Origin: Plantago ovata
Taxonomy: Eukaryota > Streptophyta > Magnoliopsida > Lamiales > Plantaginaceae
DNA length: 64,000 nucleotides
Reading direction: 5' to 3'
Assembly: GCA_028274465.1 (NCBI GenBank)
Contig: CM051455.1
Span: 73,394,489-73,458,488 of the forward strand
Shown: piece by piece, positions 22,000 through 33,555 of the stretch
Numbering within the stretch: the stretch's first letter is position 1
Layout of the letters: each line of letters opens with the position of its first letter
Notes under the pieces: generated by a model
What the model was told of the DNA's origin: nothing
Database searches by the model: none
What the model saw: the letters and a program-made list of their open reading frames with translations, nothing else
Translations under genes and position numbers: made by a program

Positions 22000-23705
22000 T
22001 AAAAGAACAATTGTATTTGCATTAATCGGGGGTATGGATTAAACGTGCTTAAGTCTCTTATATTTCTTATCACTATTTTCTCTTTTATTTTTTACATAAT
22101 AAAAATAAAACCCATCTACAAATAATTTTCTATTAAAAATATATTTTAAAATGAAATAAATAAATTATAGTTGGTACTTGAGATAACAAGCGTCCAACTA
22201 ATTTGTGTATTTAGCGAAATCATCTCAATTTGCACGGAGTGTTATTAACGAGTGCCAAAATTGGACACATGTATTAACTGTTGAGTGCCAAAAGAGACGA
22301 TGTTTATTCTACAATACCAAAGATGAAATTTTCTTAAAAGACCCTGGGTTTTTTACCTGTGTTATGATGTTGGCAAAAAGAAAGAGAAAAAAATGAATAA
22401 ATAAAAGAAAACCTTGCAAGTTCATTTATTATAATGCACCATTTGTCTCTCATTGCAATGTTTAGTTGAGCACGGAGATAAAAGGAGGTTATACAAATAA
22501 TTGGAAGAAAGAAAATCATGAGAAAGCAGATCATATAATGAATAAAGTAGGAGAAAGAGTAACTAATGTAGTAGAGAGACAAATAGAGACGATAAATAAA
22601 GTATGAGATATAATATGACAAACAAATACAAAAAATATGAAGTTGAGATTAGGACAAAAGGATTACTAAAGTTCTATAATCTAATGCCCCATTATGGAAT
22701 CACTTTAAAATAATATATGTCGTTAGTTCATGATCAATCGGGTTCCTCTCACAACGTTGAAAATAAGAGAAATTTTAATTTTAACTAGCGTATTAGAGCA
22801 TGTTCATGTTAAATTAATGAATAGGCTAAATGCAATTTTTTAAAATTCATTGATTACTATTTTCTCTTTTTATTTTTGATATATGTTATATTTTAAAGCT
22901 CACATGAAAAAGGTATAATTAATTTCAAAATGTTTCAATATAATTTGTGGCCTAAATAGAACATAAACAAAAAACATTTACAAATAATTTGCTATGAAAA
23001 ATATATTTTATTAACTCAAATAAATAAATAATATTTGGTACTTGTGATCACAAGCGTCCAACTAATTTGTGTATTTAGTGATAACATTCCAATTTGCACG
23101 TTGTATTATCAACGAGTGTCAAAATTGGACGCATATTAATTTTTTAGTAACAACAACGACGATATTTATTCTATAGTACCAAAGATGAAATTTTCTTTAA
23201 AGACCTTGGATTTTTACCTGTGTTATGAAGTTGGCAAAAACGGAGAAAAGAAAGCATGCATGCAAGTTCATCTATTATGATACACCAATTGTCTCTCAAC
23301 ACCATTTTTAGTTGACCACGTAAATAAAAAGAGGCTATGCAAATAATTGGAAGAATGAAAATCATGAGAGGAAGTAGATAAAGTAGATGATATAATGCAT
23401 AAAGTAGGAGAAAGAGTAAATAAAGTAGTAGAGACGAATAGAGACGATGAATAAAGTATGAGGTATAATATAACAAACACATACAGAAAACATGAAGTGA
23501 GACCGGGACAAAAGGATTACTAAAGTTCTATATTCTCATGCTTCATTATTGAAAATAATATTTTTTTTTAGTTCGTGATTATTCGGGTTCCTCGCCGTAC
23601 ATCATTGAAAATAGGAGAAATGTTAATATAAACTAGCGTATTAGAGTTTGTTCATGTCAAATTAATGAATAGACAATGCAATTTCTGAAAAACTCATCGA
23701 TTACC
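22000..23705. repeat. Diverged tandem duplication of about 850 bp
   Basis: Two head-to-tail units, about 22000-22858 and 22859-23705. Matching landmarks are 864 bp apart: CAAGCGTCCAACTAATTTGT, CCAAAGATGAAATTTTCTT, TTACCTGTGTTATGA and ACTAGCGTATTAGAG occur in both, in the same order. The divergence is considerable, with indels, so the duplication is old. No coding content. Confidence 0.85.
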
Positions 23706-24949
23706 ACATGTAATACCAAAATAGTTATAATTCTTAGTGTCGATGCACATTTAAAAACCCATTACTCAAATTCCACGCCTACCATTTAAAATATTTTAAA
23801 AATGAAATTATATCAACTTGTGTTGATATTTCTAATGCAAAGCTATTGCCGCTCCGGAAAACGAGCTGGTTGGGCTGGTAAAAAAGTGTGTTATGTCATT
23901 GTTGTGCCCGATGATTCTACTTAGTATTGAGTTAAGACATCACCCATCACAATTGTCACGTTGGTTTAGAGAGTGATATAAAAAAAGGTATAGGACGCAG
24001 ACTAATATGAGTCCTATTGAGTGATTTCAAAAAGCGATATGTGTGGGTGGGGCCTAAACAAAAACGGATAATATCATACCCATGGGATGTATATGGTGTA
24101 GTCGTGACTATATAACTCCACCAGCCTAAAGAGTCGGGTCTTGATCAGTTAGTGATCGTGTCGTTACAACTTACAATTGAAATCAGAGCGGCATTGGTGC
24201 AAAACCCTCGAGGATTGCAAATGGTTAGTCATATGACATAATTAGTTTCACCTAGAGGTTCGATGAGAATGCCCAAAACTTATGAGCGTCTCACATCATT
24301 TCTGAGCGTAAAGAGTATATAAGTAGACATGCACTCTAAAATGGCACAAAGCCTTTTTTATGATTTTAAAAGCAAACCTGTGCAGGGCCAGGTTTCCTAG
24401 GTGGATAATATGATTACATTGAGACGTGTGTGACACGCTCATGAAATCTTTCGGGCGATTTAAAAATCAAACTCATGCAAGGTTCTCAAGTAAAGTTGAC
24501 AATATTAATAAAAATGATATGTGTATGGGACATATTTAGTGGTGGAGTCGTAACAAATGGTATAGAGTGAAACCATATCAAACCCTTACGGGATCAAAGA
24601 TGGTCGCTAGAAAAGGATTTAGACTAACAATGTCACATCATGACTAATATTGTTTACTATAAAAACAATTCTTACAACCTCTGACACCGTTCCTCTCTTT
24701 TATTTTTCAATTATGTTTGTATTCAATTTCTCTCTTTGGTGATTTGTACGTGATTTTCCCTTACCTTAATTACTTGTTAATCTAAAATTTCACTAAAGTG
24801 TATTGTACAGTAGTAATTAATCACACACACGCTTATGTAATATAAATATATTAACTTTTTTTTTAACTCAAATAAAACCATTAACTTTTAACTAATTTTT
24901 TTAATGATTGAAAACTATTCAATTATTAGTTATTTTTTTTATACGGCCA
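23706..24949. other. Intergenic DNA with decayed retroelement-like primer sites
   Basis: Two places look like worn LTR/primer-site junctions: near 24161-24195 (GTCGTTACAA, then AATCAGAGCGG) and near 24548-24575 (GTCGTAACAAATGGTATAGAG). They resemble the GTCGTTACAAGTGGTATCAG junction of the TRIM at 41470. Nothing else is recognised. Confidence 0.4.
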
Positions 24950-25062
24950 AATCTATCTCAACTCCTACTCCTACACTAATCATATACCACCTTATAACTT
25001 CAAATACACCTATATACACCCATATACCACCTTAAACGGCCACCCTTATAACTCCGATTCAA
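24950..25062 (-). repeat. SINE-like repeat (minus, partial)
   Basis: The reverse complement contains AAGGTGGTATATGGGTGTAT and TTATAAGGTGGTATATGATT, matching the body of the repeat at 21715-21790. The tRNA-like head is missing. Confidence 0.5.
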
Positions 25063-25290
25063 CTATTCTTTATACATAAAAAAAGTGAAATTATGTTGTG
25101 GCGAGCCACGGACTATTGCTAGTAAAGTATTAAATGTTTGTTAAACCAAACCGTCTGAATACAGTGAGAGTTGCAACTTGCAAAAGTGTAAAATTGTCAC
25201 TTTCTGCTTCAATTCCCAAAGGGTACCCAATCCTGATCTTAAACTCCAGAGTCAGTGGTTCTCATTGCCTTGAGAAACTCCTCAAAGTCC

Positions 25291-25298
25291 TATATAAA
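25291..25298 (+). promoter_or_regulatory. TATA box of the germin-like gene
   Basis: TATATAAA lies 51 bp before the start codon, which would put transcription start about 20 bp upstream of the ATG. The leader between them is AC-rich (AATTCATACAAACCAAATAAC), typical of plant leaders. Confidence 0.75.
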
Positions 25299-25341
25299 CC
25301 GACCCTATACAATTCAATTCATACAAACCAAATAACAAAGC

Positions 25342-25974
25342 ATGGCACTTACAGCAATCTTCTTCTCCTTCACTCTCCTCATCCTCACTTGCAACGCAGC
25401 TGTCCAAGACTTCTGTGTTGCCGACCTAACCGCCCCTTCCGGCCCAGCCGGCTACTCATGCAAGCCGGCAGGTAACGTAACAGTTACCGATTTCGTATTC
25501 ACAGGCTTCCGTATGTCCGGAAACACCACCAACATCATCAGTGCAGCTGTTTCTCCAGCATTTGACGCCCAATACCCGGGTGTAAATGGTCTTGGCCTGT
25601 CTATTGCCCGTCTGGACTTGGCGCCAGGTGGTGTTGTCCCAATGCACACTCACCCTGGAGCCTCGGAGCTCCTGCTTGTCGTCCAGGGCACAGTCGTGAC
25701 CGGTTTCATTTCGTCTGCGAATGAAGTTTATGTCCAGAAGCTTGTAAAGGGTGATGTTATGGTTTTCCCGCAAGGGCTCCTGCATTTTCAGATAAACGGA
25801 GGAGGAAGGAAAGCTGTGGCGTTCGCGAGCTTTAGTAGCGCGAATCCAGGGCTGCAGATTACGGATTTCGCCCTGTTTGCGAATAAGTTGTCTTCGGCTC
25901 TGGTGGAGAAGACAACTTTTCTTGATGATGCTCAAGTGAAGAAACTCAAGGGTGTGTTGGGAGGCAGTGGCTAA
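25342..25974 (+). CDS. Germin-like protein (ABP19/20-type cupin), secreted
   Basis: A 210-residue single-exon protein of normal germin-like length. Residues 1-20 form a hydrophobic signal peptide ending CNAA, so the mature protein should be apoplastic. Cys25 and Cys40 fit the conserved disulfide. Cupin motif 1 at about 96-116 has His102, His104 and Glu109, and motif 2 ([14 protein letters not shown], 136-149) gives His148, so all four metal ligands are present. N-glycosylation sites are NVT at 45 and NTT at 61. The sequence [20 protein letters not shown] and the ending KKLKGVLGG are typical of the auxin-binding-protein ABP19/ABP20 branch. Family members are extracellular, often Mn-binding and hexameric, with superoxide dismutase activity in some; the enzymatic role here is inferred only. 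Intact, with its own TATA box, and surrounded by repeats. Confidence 0.95.
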   Translation: MALTAIFFSFTLLILTCNAAVQDFCVADLTAPSGPAGYSCKPAGNVTVTDFVFTGFRMSGNTTNIISAAVSPAFDAQYPGVNGLGLSIARLDLAPGGVVPMHTHPGASELLLVVQGTVVTGFISSANEVYVQKLVKGDVMVFPQGLLHFQINGGGRKAVAFASFSSANPGLQITDFALFANKLSSALVEKTTFLDDAQVKKLKGVLGGSG

Positions 25975-26400
25975 TTAAGTGTCCTGTTTTGTAAATTTGG
26001 TGATTGTTTTTTGCTTCCATTGTTGTTTTTAGTTATGATTTTGTAATTGAATTTGTCAACTGTAATTGTCTTTCAATTTGTTCATTAAATCCGGTGTACA
26101 AATTGTTCAATCATGCTTTCGATTCATACAATTTCATTCGATTTTAATATTAGAGTTTACATGTATAAAATATAATTTTCTATAACTCAACCAATAATTA
26201 TTAATTACTCTCTAGGTCACTATTGTTTGAACAATTAAATTACATCTGATTCAACTTTGGGTGGAATGGTTTGACCAGACTTTTATTACATTTTGTTGGA
26301 CATAATGGATCGAAAATACATATAAATAGCTTGTACAAAATATAAAATGCCAAGTAATAACAAAAGAATAAGCTGTCTTCATTCTGCTCCGAAGCGGGCC
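25975..26400 (+). other. 3' flank of the germin-like gene
   Basis: T-rich 3' untranslated-like sequence to about 26110 (TTGTAATTGAATTTGTC, TTCATTAAATCC), without a perfect AATAAA but with near-matches. The rest to 26400 is AT-rich spacer ending at the Gypsy insertion point. Confidence 0.5.
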
Positions 26401-27588
26401 TGATGAACGTGTATTTTACACTTTCATTCGAGTCTTTTTTTTCACCAATTTAGCTATCCTCTATGTTAATTTAGCTATATTATAGTGCATTTTATTAGAA
26501 TAATGTCACGTTTCCCTTTAGTTTGTATTTTACAGGTTTTGGGTGAAAAACGTGGTTTTCCGGGCAATTATATTGAAGAGAACGAAGAATTGGTGTTCCA
26601 GGGATATTTTTGGATTATCTAGAAGATTCCGAATAGAATTTGAAGTCTAGGGGTCGAGTCTGAAGGCTAAAAGGTCACTAGAAGGCAAAAACCGAGTTCG
26701 AAAAGGAAAAGAAATCCAAAAACGCGTAAATGGCCGGCTGGAGCTCCCGGGCGATTCACCCGGGACGTGGGGCGGTTCGCCCCACACCAGGCGATTCGCC
26801 CGGTGTGTGGGGCGACTCGCCCCACATCTTCCGAACCCTATATATAGTTGCTCAGTTTTCTCCGTTTTTCATACTTTCTCAGACCTTTTTTCACACCTTT
26901 CTCATTAGTTTTAGGGAAGAATTCTCCAGAGCCTGTTCTGGGAATTCTTAGCATAAGAGATACTTTTTCTTATCGTTTTGGAGTTTGAGAGATCGCGATT
27001 CTTCGGAGATTGACAACCTTCGGTAACATTGTATCTCAGATTTTTTCTATTTATATTTATTTATCTTTCAACATGTTTTCATTCAATCTTGCTATGATTT
27101 CTATTGATTGCATGACCTCTATGAGTAGCTAAATCTATCGTTGGTGATAGTATGTGATTTCTTAGTGAAGGGTTAATAATTATGCTGATGGCGGTAAAGC
27201 GAATCAGACTTTGAGTTACTGCTTTATTTCTTTGATCTATCTAAGCCCTCTATCTTCGTAGTGTTGAATAATAACGGAACACATTGGACAATTCATGATC
27301 AAAGATCTCTATGCAAAACGATTGGGTACTTCATGCATGATTATTAACCTGCTATGCTTTGAATGATCATACTATCACTAACTTCCATTATCTGATAAGA
27401 AAAACCTGTGCTAAGTCGTCTGTTGATTTTATAGTTTAAGTTAGATTAGATAAAGCTAGTTATAGTCCTTAGAGATTGACACTCGAGGTTATTTTACTGC
27501 TACACTACGGTTTTCGTTGTAGTTGTGAATTGCCTTTGGCTAAATACAAATTTATTTGATTAATTAGAATCTGACAAATTCCGGTTCA
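26401..27588 (+). repeat. 5' LTR of element E
   Basis: About 1.19 kb, starting TGATGAACGTG and ending CCGGTTCA. CCCTATATATAG at about 26836-26847 is the likely TATA box. Immediately upstream (26750-26825) lies a cluster of GC-rich palindromes of the type GGGGCGACTCGCCCC. It differs from the right LTR at scattered positions plus a small indel before GAAAACGCG. Confidence 0.92.
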
Positions 27589-27594
27589 TTAAAT

Positions 27595-27613
27595 TGGCGT
27601 CGCTGTCGGGGAC
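27595..27613 (+). other. Primer binding site of element E
   Basis: TGGCGTCGCTGTCGGGGAC, close to the TGGCGCCGTTGCCGGGGA-type site of Athila/Tat Gypsy elements. It lies six bases after the LTR end. Confidence 0.85.
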
Positions 27614-27836
27614 TATACTCCTTTTTTTTGTTTAGCTTATTTATATTTTCAGCATTCAATTCCTAGTTTTAGTTGTTTTTATTTTTTCTATTTAATCTCT
27701 CTGATACTCCTCTCTTAGCTTGTTACAGATAGTGTAAGCGCAGTACACGATCTAGAGGAACACCGCTTGTTGAATCAATAGCTGAAATCGACAGAGTCTA
27801 CCACCGAAGAAGACGACTACTCGACGACATGAACTA

Positions 27837-28670
27837 GTGGAAATAGAGGATACCGATTTCTCTGAATCTCTACACAGTCTTTTTAAGGAAATCGTCTTAA
27901 TGGCAGAAGCTAGACCACTGAAAGCATGGGTTCAACCCTCCAAGGATCGTATGAGGGGACCGGCGATTGTTCTTTCGTCTGCAACTCGAGATCTGGAAAT
28001 CAAGAACCACGCGTTCCAACAACTTCCAAGGTTCTATGGCTTAGCAAGGGAATATGTGATGGGGTACTTGCACGATATCGATGATTTCATCAACCAACTC
28101 CCACGACCCGGAGCTAAAATAACAACGGATGAGTTGAGGATGAAGGTTTTTGCTATGGGACTTGGCGACAGAGCCAAGTCATGGTTGAGTTCACTACCGG
28201 CGGGATCGCTGGACACTTGGGAGAAGTTTTTTTTAACATTCATGGAGAAATACTTCCCTCACACCTTGACTACCGCGCTTAAGGCGCAAATCACTGGGTT
28301 CAAACAAGACTATGATGAGACCATCTACACCGTGTTTGAGAGGTTCCAAGACCTCATGAACAAGTGCCCTCACCATGGTTTTGAGCTTTCAGATCTTGTC
28401 CAACACTTCTACAATGGACTAACCTTTGAGAACCAACAAGTGGTGGATTTCCAATGCCGTGGCAATATTTGGGAGGAAACCGCGGAAGCCGTCTGGGCGG
28501 TTTTCGAAAGGCTTGCTAAGGGTTCGCAATTCAAGGATCCAAGAGCAATGGTTAGGAGACGTGGACCTGAAGCCCCACCTACTCAAGAGGTCCCTATGTA
28601 TGGGGGGAATGGGGATCGACTCGAGTGCTTTACCAACGAGCTGAAACAAGTCCTCAAGAACTCCGCATGA
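27837..28670 (+). pseudogene. gag of element E
   Basis: A 277-codon frame with a Retrotrans_gag domain: KVFAMGLGDRAKSWLSSLPA, TWEKFFLTFMEKYFP and NKCPHHGFELSDLVQHFYNG are typical of Athila/Tat gag. It would form the capsid. The frame opens upstream of 27837 without a clear ATG; the nearby ATGAAC at 27829 is followed by TAG. It ends in an in-frame TGA (28668-28670); the same frame continues from 28677 with the zinc knuckle, so this stop interrupts what was one ORF. Confidence 0.85.
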
Positions 28671-28676
28671 ACAGCT

Positions 28677-29890
28677 ATGTCAAACGAGGTTTGCCGAATA
28701 TGCAAGAACTATGGGCATGGAGCTCATATGTGTAGATCGGAGCTTGCCTATGATGATGACAATTGGGTTCAAGGAGGCGAAGAGGAAGCCTTTGCTATGG
28801 AATTTGGTACTCAAGAAGCTAGCTACGGACAAGATAGTAGGAATCCTCGAGGTGGATTTTGGAGAAGAGGGTTCCGAAACAATCAAGGATATGCACCGGC
28901 TAGCCAAACTTATGGCCCTAACCAAGACCGTAGTAGGCTTAACTATGGTAATGATCACTGCGAAAATCCCGCTCCGAAAGAGCAACCGAAGTCGAAGACA
29001 GCTCTACTGATGGAGAACTTGCAAAAGATGGTTGATCACACCCAAAGTTTTCTTAAGTGTTATGAAGAAGATTCTGAGAAGGCTAGGGCGAGGCTTGATC
29101 GATTGGAAGAGAGCACTAGGCTTGCCCATCAAAAGTTGCAAGAGTTGATTGACCGTGGGGTAAGTAGGGAGCAAGGGAAGCTACCTAGCAACATTGAAAA
29201 GTCTATGTCCATTACCTTGGTGGGTGATTTTCCTGTTGAAATCACCATCAAGAAGGTTGCTAAGTGTGAGTGTTGCAAGGATGAAGAACCCCCACTAGCC
29301 AAGGAAGAAGAGAAGGACCTTGGTTCTGATGAGAGTGAAGAGGAGCAAGAGGATCCCGAGCCAATCCCTAAAAGTTTCGATGTTAAGGACGGAATTGGTG
29401 AACTTGAAGATGTCCGTGCTACACTAGATACGGGATCTTACTCTAATGTGCTCCCAATGAATGTGTTTGAGAAGAGTAGCCTTGGAAAACTATCTGAGCA
29501 TAAGGCTATTGTGCAATTGCAGATGGATCCTTTGCGAGACCCGAAGGTGTTGTGAAGAACGTATTGGTTAAGATTGGTGAATCTTCTGTGTACACCAATT
29601 TTGTAGTTATGCCGGCGTCTACACCTGGGATGGGGGATGTTGTTCTTTTGGGGCGAACATTCTTGACTAAACTACGCTCCGTGATAGACATCTACCGAAG
29701 GACTTGCACCATTGAGGTGTATGGCAAGCGACATGTGTTGCGAGCCATATCTGATCCACATAATCACTTCGATGCTTCTCACACTGTTAACTATTTTGGT
29801 CTTGCTGTCTATGTTCATTCTCATTCACAGGTTTGTGGCATGAGGAGGAGATCCATGAAGGGGAAGTCTAGTACCCTCAAGAAGAAGTAG
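28677..29890 (+). pseudogene. Zinc knuckle and aspartic protease of element E (frameshifted)
   Basis: Continues the gag frame with the CCHC knuckle CRICKNYGHGAHMC (28690-28731), then a charged coiled-coil-like part and an acidic stretch. Around 29420-29455 the protease motif is ATLDTGSYSNVLPMNVFE, with catalytic DTG intact. A frameshift near 29520 moves the rest to the frame 29552-29890 (VVLLGRTFLTKLRSVIDIY, CTIEVYGKRHVLRAI), the protease C-terminal half. No RT follows: the frame ends KKK-stop at 29890, shortly before the GGGAGGCAACCC box. Confidence 0.87.
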
Positions 29891-30067
29891 AGCAAGAAGG
29901 AGTCGAGCCAAAGACTATAAACAATGGCGCTATCAGGGAGGCAACCCGGAGTTTTTATCGCTTTTTTACCGCTTTATTGCATGCATTCATACATTGAACA
30001 ATTTGCTTTTCATATGTGAATTTGTTCGTCTCTGTGTCATTTGTGCATATGTTTAAAAATCCGTCTC

Positions 30068-30165
30068 CCTACCTCTGAAGGTGGGGGACGAATCGCCCCC
30101 CATGGGGGCGAGTCGCCCCACACGGGGCGGATCGCCCCACACACGGGGCGACTCGCCCCGTAGTA
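30068..30165. repeat. GC-rich palindrome cluster, internal copy
   Basis: At least four units of GGGGCGACTCGCCCC and variants, in the midst of AT-rich sequence. They match the palindromes just upstream of the TATA box in both LTRs of element E, which suggests an ancient LTR-derived copy or a shared protein-binding array. Confidence 0.8.
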
Positions 30166-30335
30166 TCTGGAAGAAGAAAAACGCCCCATTTTCCTCATTT
30201 TCTATCCCTTTTCACTCTCTTACTCCCAAAAATCCGAAAATATCAAAAATTCTTTAATCTTTCATAAAACTTTCAATCTTCAATCGAAGCCCATTACGTG
30301 CTCTTTCTTTTCATTCGAACAACTTTCACACTAGC

Positions 30336-31740
30336 TGATGATGTCGTTTTTCACCAATTAAATTTGTTTTAAAAGCCAAAGAACACTTATCACTACACAA
30401 ACTAGAGTGCAATGGCAAGTTTTCCCCGAGTGTCGTTCTCTCGGGATCTAACGTGGCTTTGTTTGAGATTTTTGCTAGTAATTTCAGTCAACGAGTTCAA
30501 ATGTTTGTAGAATTGCTTTCTTAGAACAAAGCAACGAGAAATCAGATTGTTGTAATCAAGTTTGGAAAACGGTTGGTGGTAGAAATCAAATACACATGCA
30601 TGGGTTACGAATATGCTCACAAGTTCAGTGCGTAAAACCTTCGATCAAGTCTGCTAAGCAATTCGTCTAGGTAACTTTCAAGACACACATCATAAAAGAC
30701 CACTATCAATACTTTAGAGGTGCTTGTCACTAACACCATTTATCTAGCATGCTGCAAATCTCTAACATACAATCCTATAACTTTCATTGACTAAGAGTTT
30801 GTCACTATACTCAATTCGAATATATTTTATACGCAACTAAAAATCATATGAAGGAATTTGCAGCAAGATTGAATCACAATCTCATGTAAGCATAAACATA
30901 ACCCATAGCATGCATATTCTACATTCTACCACCAACACAAATGATTTAGCTACTCATATTCATAAACATAGACATCAAATCATATGAATTGTAAATGGAA
31001 AACATCAAATCAAACTACTAGACAAGAGATACTGATACAATGTTACCACCAAGCTGTCACTAATGGGGGGGGTATTGATGAAAACCTCTCCGTAGATGAA
31101 ACAATGGATGAAATCCTATGCCAAAACCTTTAATCCAATCTAAAATACAATGTAATATGAATTTTCTCTGAGTTTTGGGTCTTAGGAGCTCTCCAAAACG
31201 AAGCCAAAGTTCAAAAGTATCAAAAAAGTAACAGAAGATCAGATCTAAGAAGGAAAATCCGAAAACGTAACTGCTGCCAAGCGGACCGCCTGGAGAGGCC
31301 AAGCGGAGCGCTTGGCAAACGAAGCGCTTGGGCCCTCCAAGCGCTTCGCTTCGCTGCTGTGCCAAAGCTCCTGGAAAATGAAGCGGAGCGCTTCACTATT
31401 CTAGGCGCTTAGCTTGGCTCCTGGGCAGATTTTTGTCTTCCAACTCAATCTTTTTGCCCTCGTACGGCCCTCGGGTGCCTTGGACTCATCCTTCTCGATG
31501 CTTATTGATGCTCAAACTCTCACGAACAAGCCGTGGAGATCAAGGAACTTCAACGAGGCCATTTTCTATCAAAAAAAGCTTGTTTTTAGCTCCAAAAACG
31601 CCATTTCGTACCTAAGTGCCTGAAAATGCAGAAAACAATAAACGTGACACTATTCTACAAAACTGACCAAAAAACAAGTCTAAAAGATAGCAAAAGAAGG
31701 TAAAAAAGACAAGATGAACGCGTCAAAAATACGTTTATCA
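30336..31740 (-). mobile_element. Gypsy solo LTR nested in element E
   Basis: A 1405-bp LTR without internal region. In minus sense it starts TGATAAACGTATTTTTGACG and ends CATCATCA. CTAGC at 30331-30335 and 31741-31745 is a perfect 5-bp target duplication. The minus-sense 3' part resembles the U5 end of element E (GGCTTTTAAAACAAATTTAATT against GGCTAAATACAAATTTATTTG), so it is a related family. It carries its own palindrome cluster of AAGCGGAGCGCTT type at about 31270-31420. The pattern fits recombination between two LTRs. Confidence 0.92.
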
Positions 31741-31745
31741 CTAGC

Positions 31746-32741
31746 GCATTCGTTTTCCAGATCTGAGGTATCTTCACATGAACCCTAATTTTTCAAATTT
31801 GGGGGTTTTCTGATTTATGCTTCAATTAGGCTTATATGATGTATGGGTTGGTTGTCTGTGTGATTAGAAACGTTATTCACTATCAATTGCATGTTCAATT
31901 ATGCTTGATTTTTTGGTTTGAGAATTTTGCTATTAGATATCTATATCTCGTTATGCAATGTTTCTTTTCCTTCCATTTCGTACATATGATTGTGTTTACT
32001 GATGTGATAATGATGGACATAATGGTAGAATGTATGATTGATGAGTTTGAGGATTTATGCTGCTAGAATTTTCGCTACTATGGTATGAATTGAGCCTTAT
32101 GATTTAAGGCTATTGGTTGTCTAGCACGAGCATAATGTGATATGTACATGTCGAAGTTATTTTGGTGTGTTGCATGATTGGTAGCTAGATTAGACATCGA
32201 TGATTTTGAGGAGTTCGATTGTTAATTATCACTCGTGAATTTCATTCTTACATTTGCATATGCATAACTCTGTTTTGTGTCATACGAGGTACTAATTGCT
32301 GTTTGTAGGAACCATGCCACAAAGGGAGAGGAGCACTTCCGTTTGGCTACAATGAGGTATTGGAGTCGGATCGATTACAACCATGTCAAGGAGAGTGATC
32401 TCGTTAGAGGTGTGTTCAAGTCATGGGCTTTTGCAACAACATCGCGGTTTATCCATAAGGAGGAATGAGAACCCGCCAGGAGTAAGCACTCTTATGTCTA
32501 TTCACGTACCACCGAAGGGATTGAAACCAATATTACGACAGAAGTCTGTCACAAGGACTGCAAGGTTCGAGTGAATAGGAAGGTACCGGGGCGGCCTCAC
32601 CACAACGGATTCATTCTTGAGTCGACAGTGGTGATGAAGTTCCGAATCGCTAACTTGATTCCATAACATAATGACATGGACACCCAGTCCCTCTTTGGGG
32701 TGCCTCTCGACTGCCTCTAAAGGGAGCACCATATAGACATC
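31746..32741 (+). other. Non-coding internal region of element E
   Basis: T-rich sequence with no domain that I recognise. 32290-32470 has some coding-like composition (ATGCCACAAAGGGAGAGG onward) and may be a relic of a downstream ORF, but stops occur quickly. Confidence 0.5.
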
Positions 32742-33555
32742 GGGAGCATCAACCGTAGAGAATGTGGGCAACATTGGGCAATGAAGAAGAAGACCTCTGA
32801 GTATCCCAGCAGCTTACTGTAACTTCCACGGGGTGTAAAACGTTGGAGAGGGAGACTCTAAGAGCACAACTCTTTCCGCTTCAACAGTTCACAGGCTATT
32901 AGAGAGATACCGGATGGAAGATCCCGTAACTGCAGCGGCTAATCTTGAGGATTCTCTTCAACAATGAAGACACCGCAATTCTACTAATGATGATGGTGGT
33001 GACAATGAAGACAATAGGAACAATAAGGATGCCATGAATACTGATGGAGGAGTTGGTCCTATCGGGTCTATTAGAGGAACTACCACCACCACCACGAGCT
33101 CCAATGATCACCAATAAGGGTCCTCGAGCAATCTCAATACCTCACATTGGGAGCATCAACCGTAGAGAATGTGGTCGACATTGGAAAAAATGAAAGAAGA
33201 CCTTTGAGTATCCGAGCATCTTATTGTAACTTCCATGTGGTATAAAACGTTGGAGAGGGAGACTGTAAGACCACTACTCTTTCCCCTTCAACAGTTCACA
33301 GCCTATTAGAGAGATACCGGATGGAAGATCCCATAACTGCAGCGGCTAATCTTGAGGATTCTCTTCGACAATACAACTCTACTAGTGATGATGGTGGTGA
33401 AAGTAGTGACAATGAAGACAATAGGGACAAATAGGATGCCATGAATACTGATGGAGGAGTCGGTCCTATCCGATCTATTAATAGAACTACCACTACCACC
33501 ACGAGCTCCGATGATCACCAATAAGGCCCCTCGAGCAGTCTCAATACCTTACATC
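32742..33555 (+). repeat. 407-bp tandem duplication in element E
   Basis: Two copies begin GGGAGCATCAACCGTAGAG at 32742 and 33149. Both include ATACCGGATGGAAGATCCC and GATGCCATGAATACTGATGG. They look like a decayed coding segment (MEDPVTAAANLEDSLQ in both), possibly from a third ORF, but no domain is recognised. Confidence 0.88.

Noticed and set aside
25456..25935. Minus-strand ORF of 159 codons over the germin-like gene
   Set aside because: It is a shadow of the plus-strand gene, with no family resemblance, promoter or start context.
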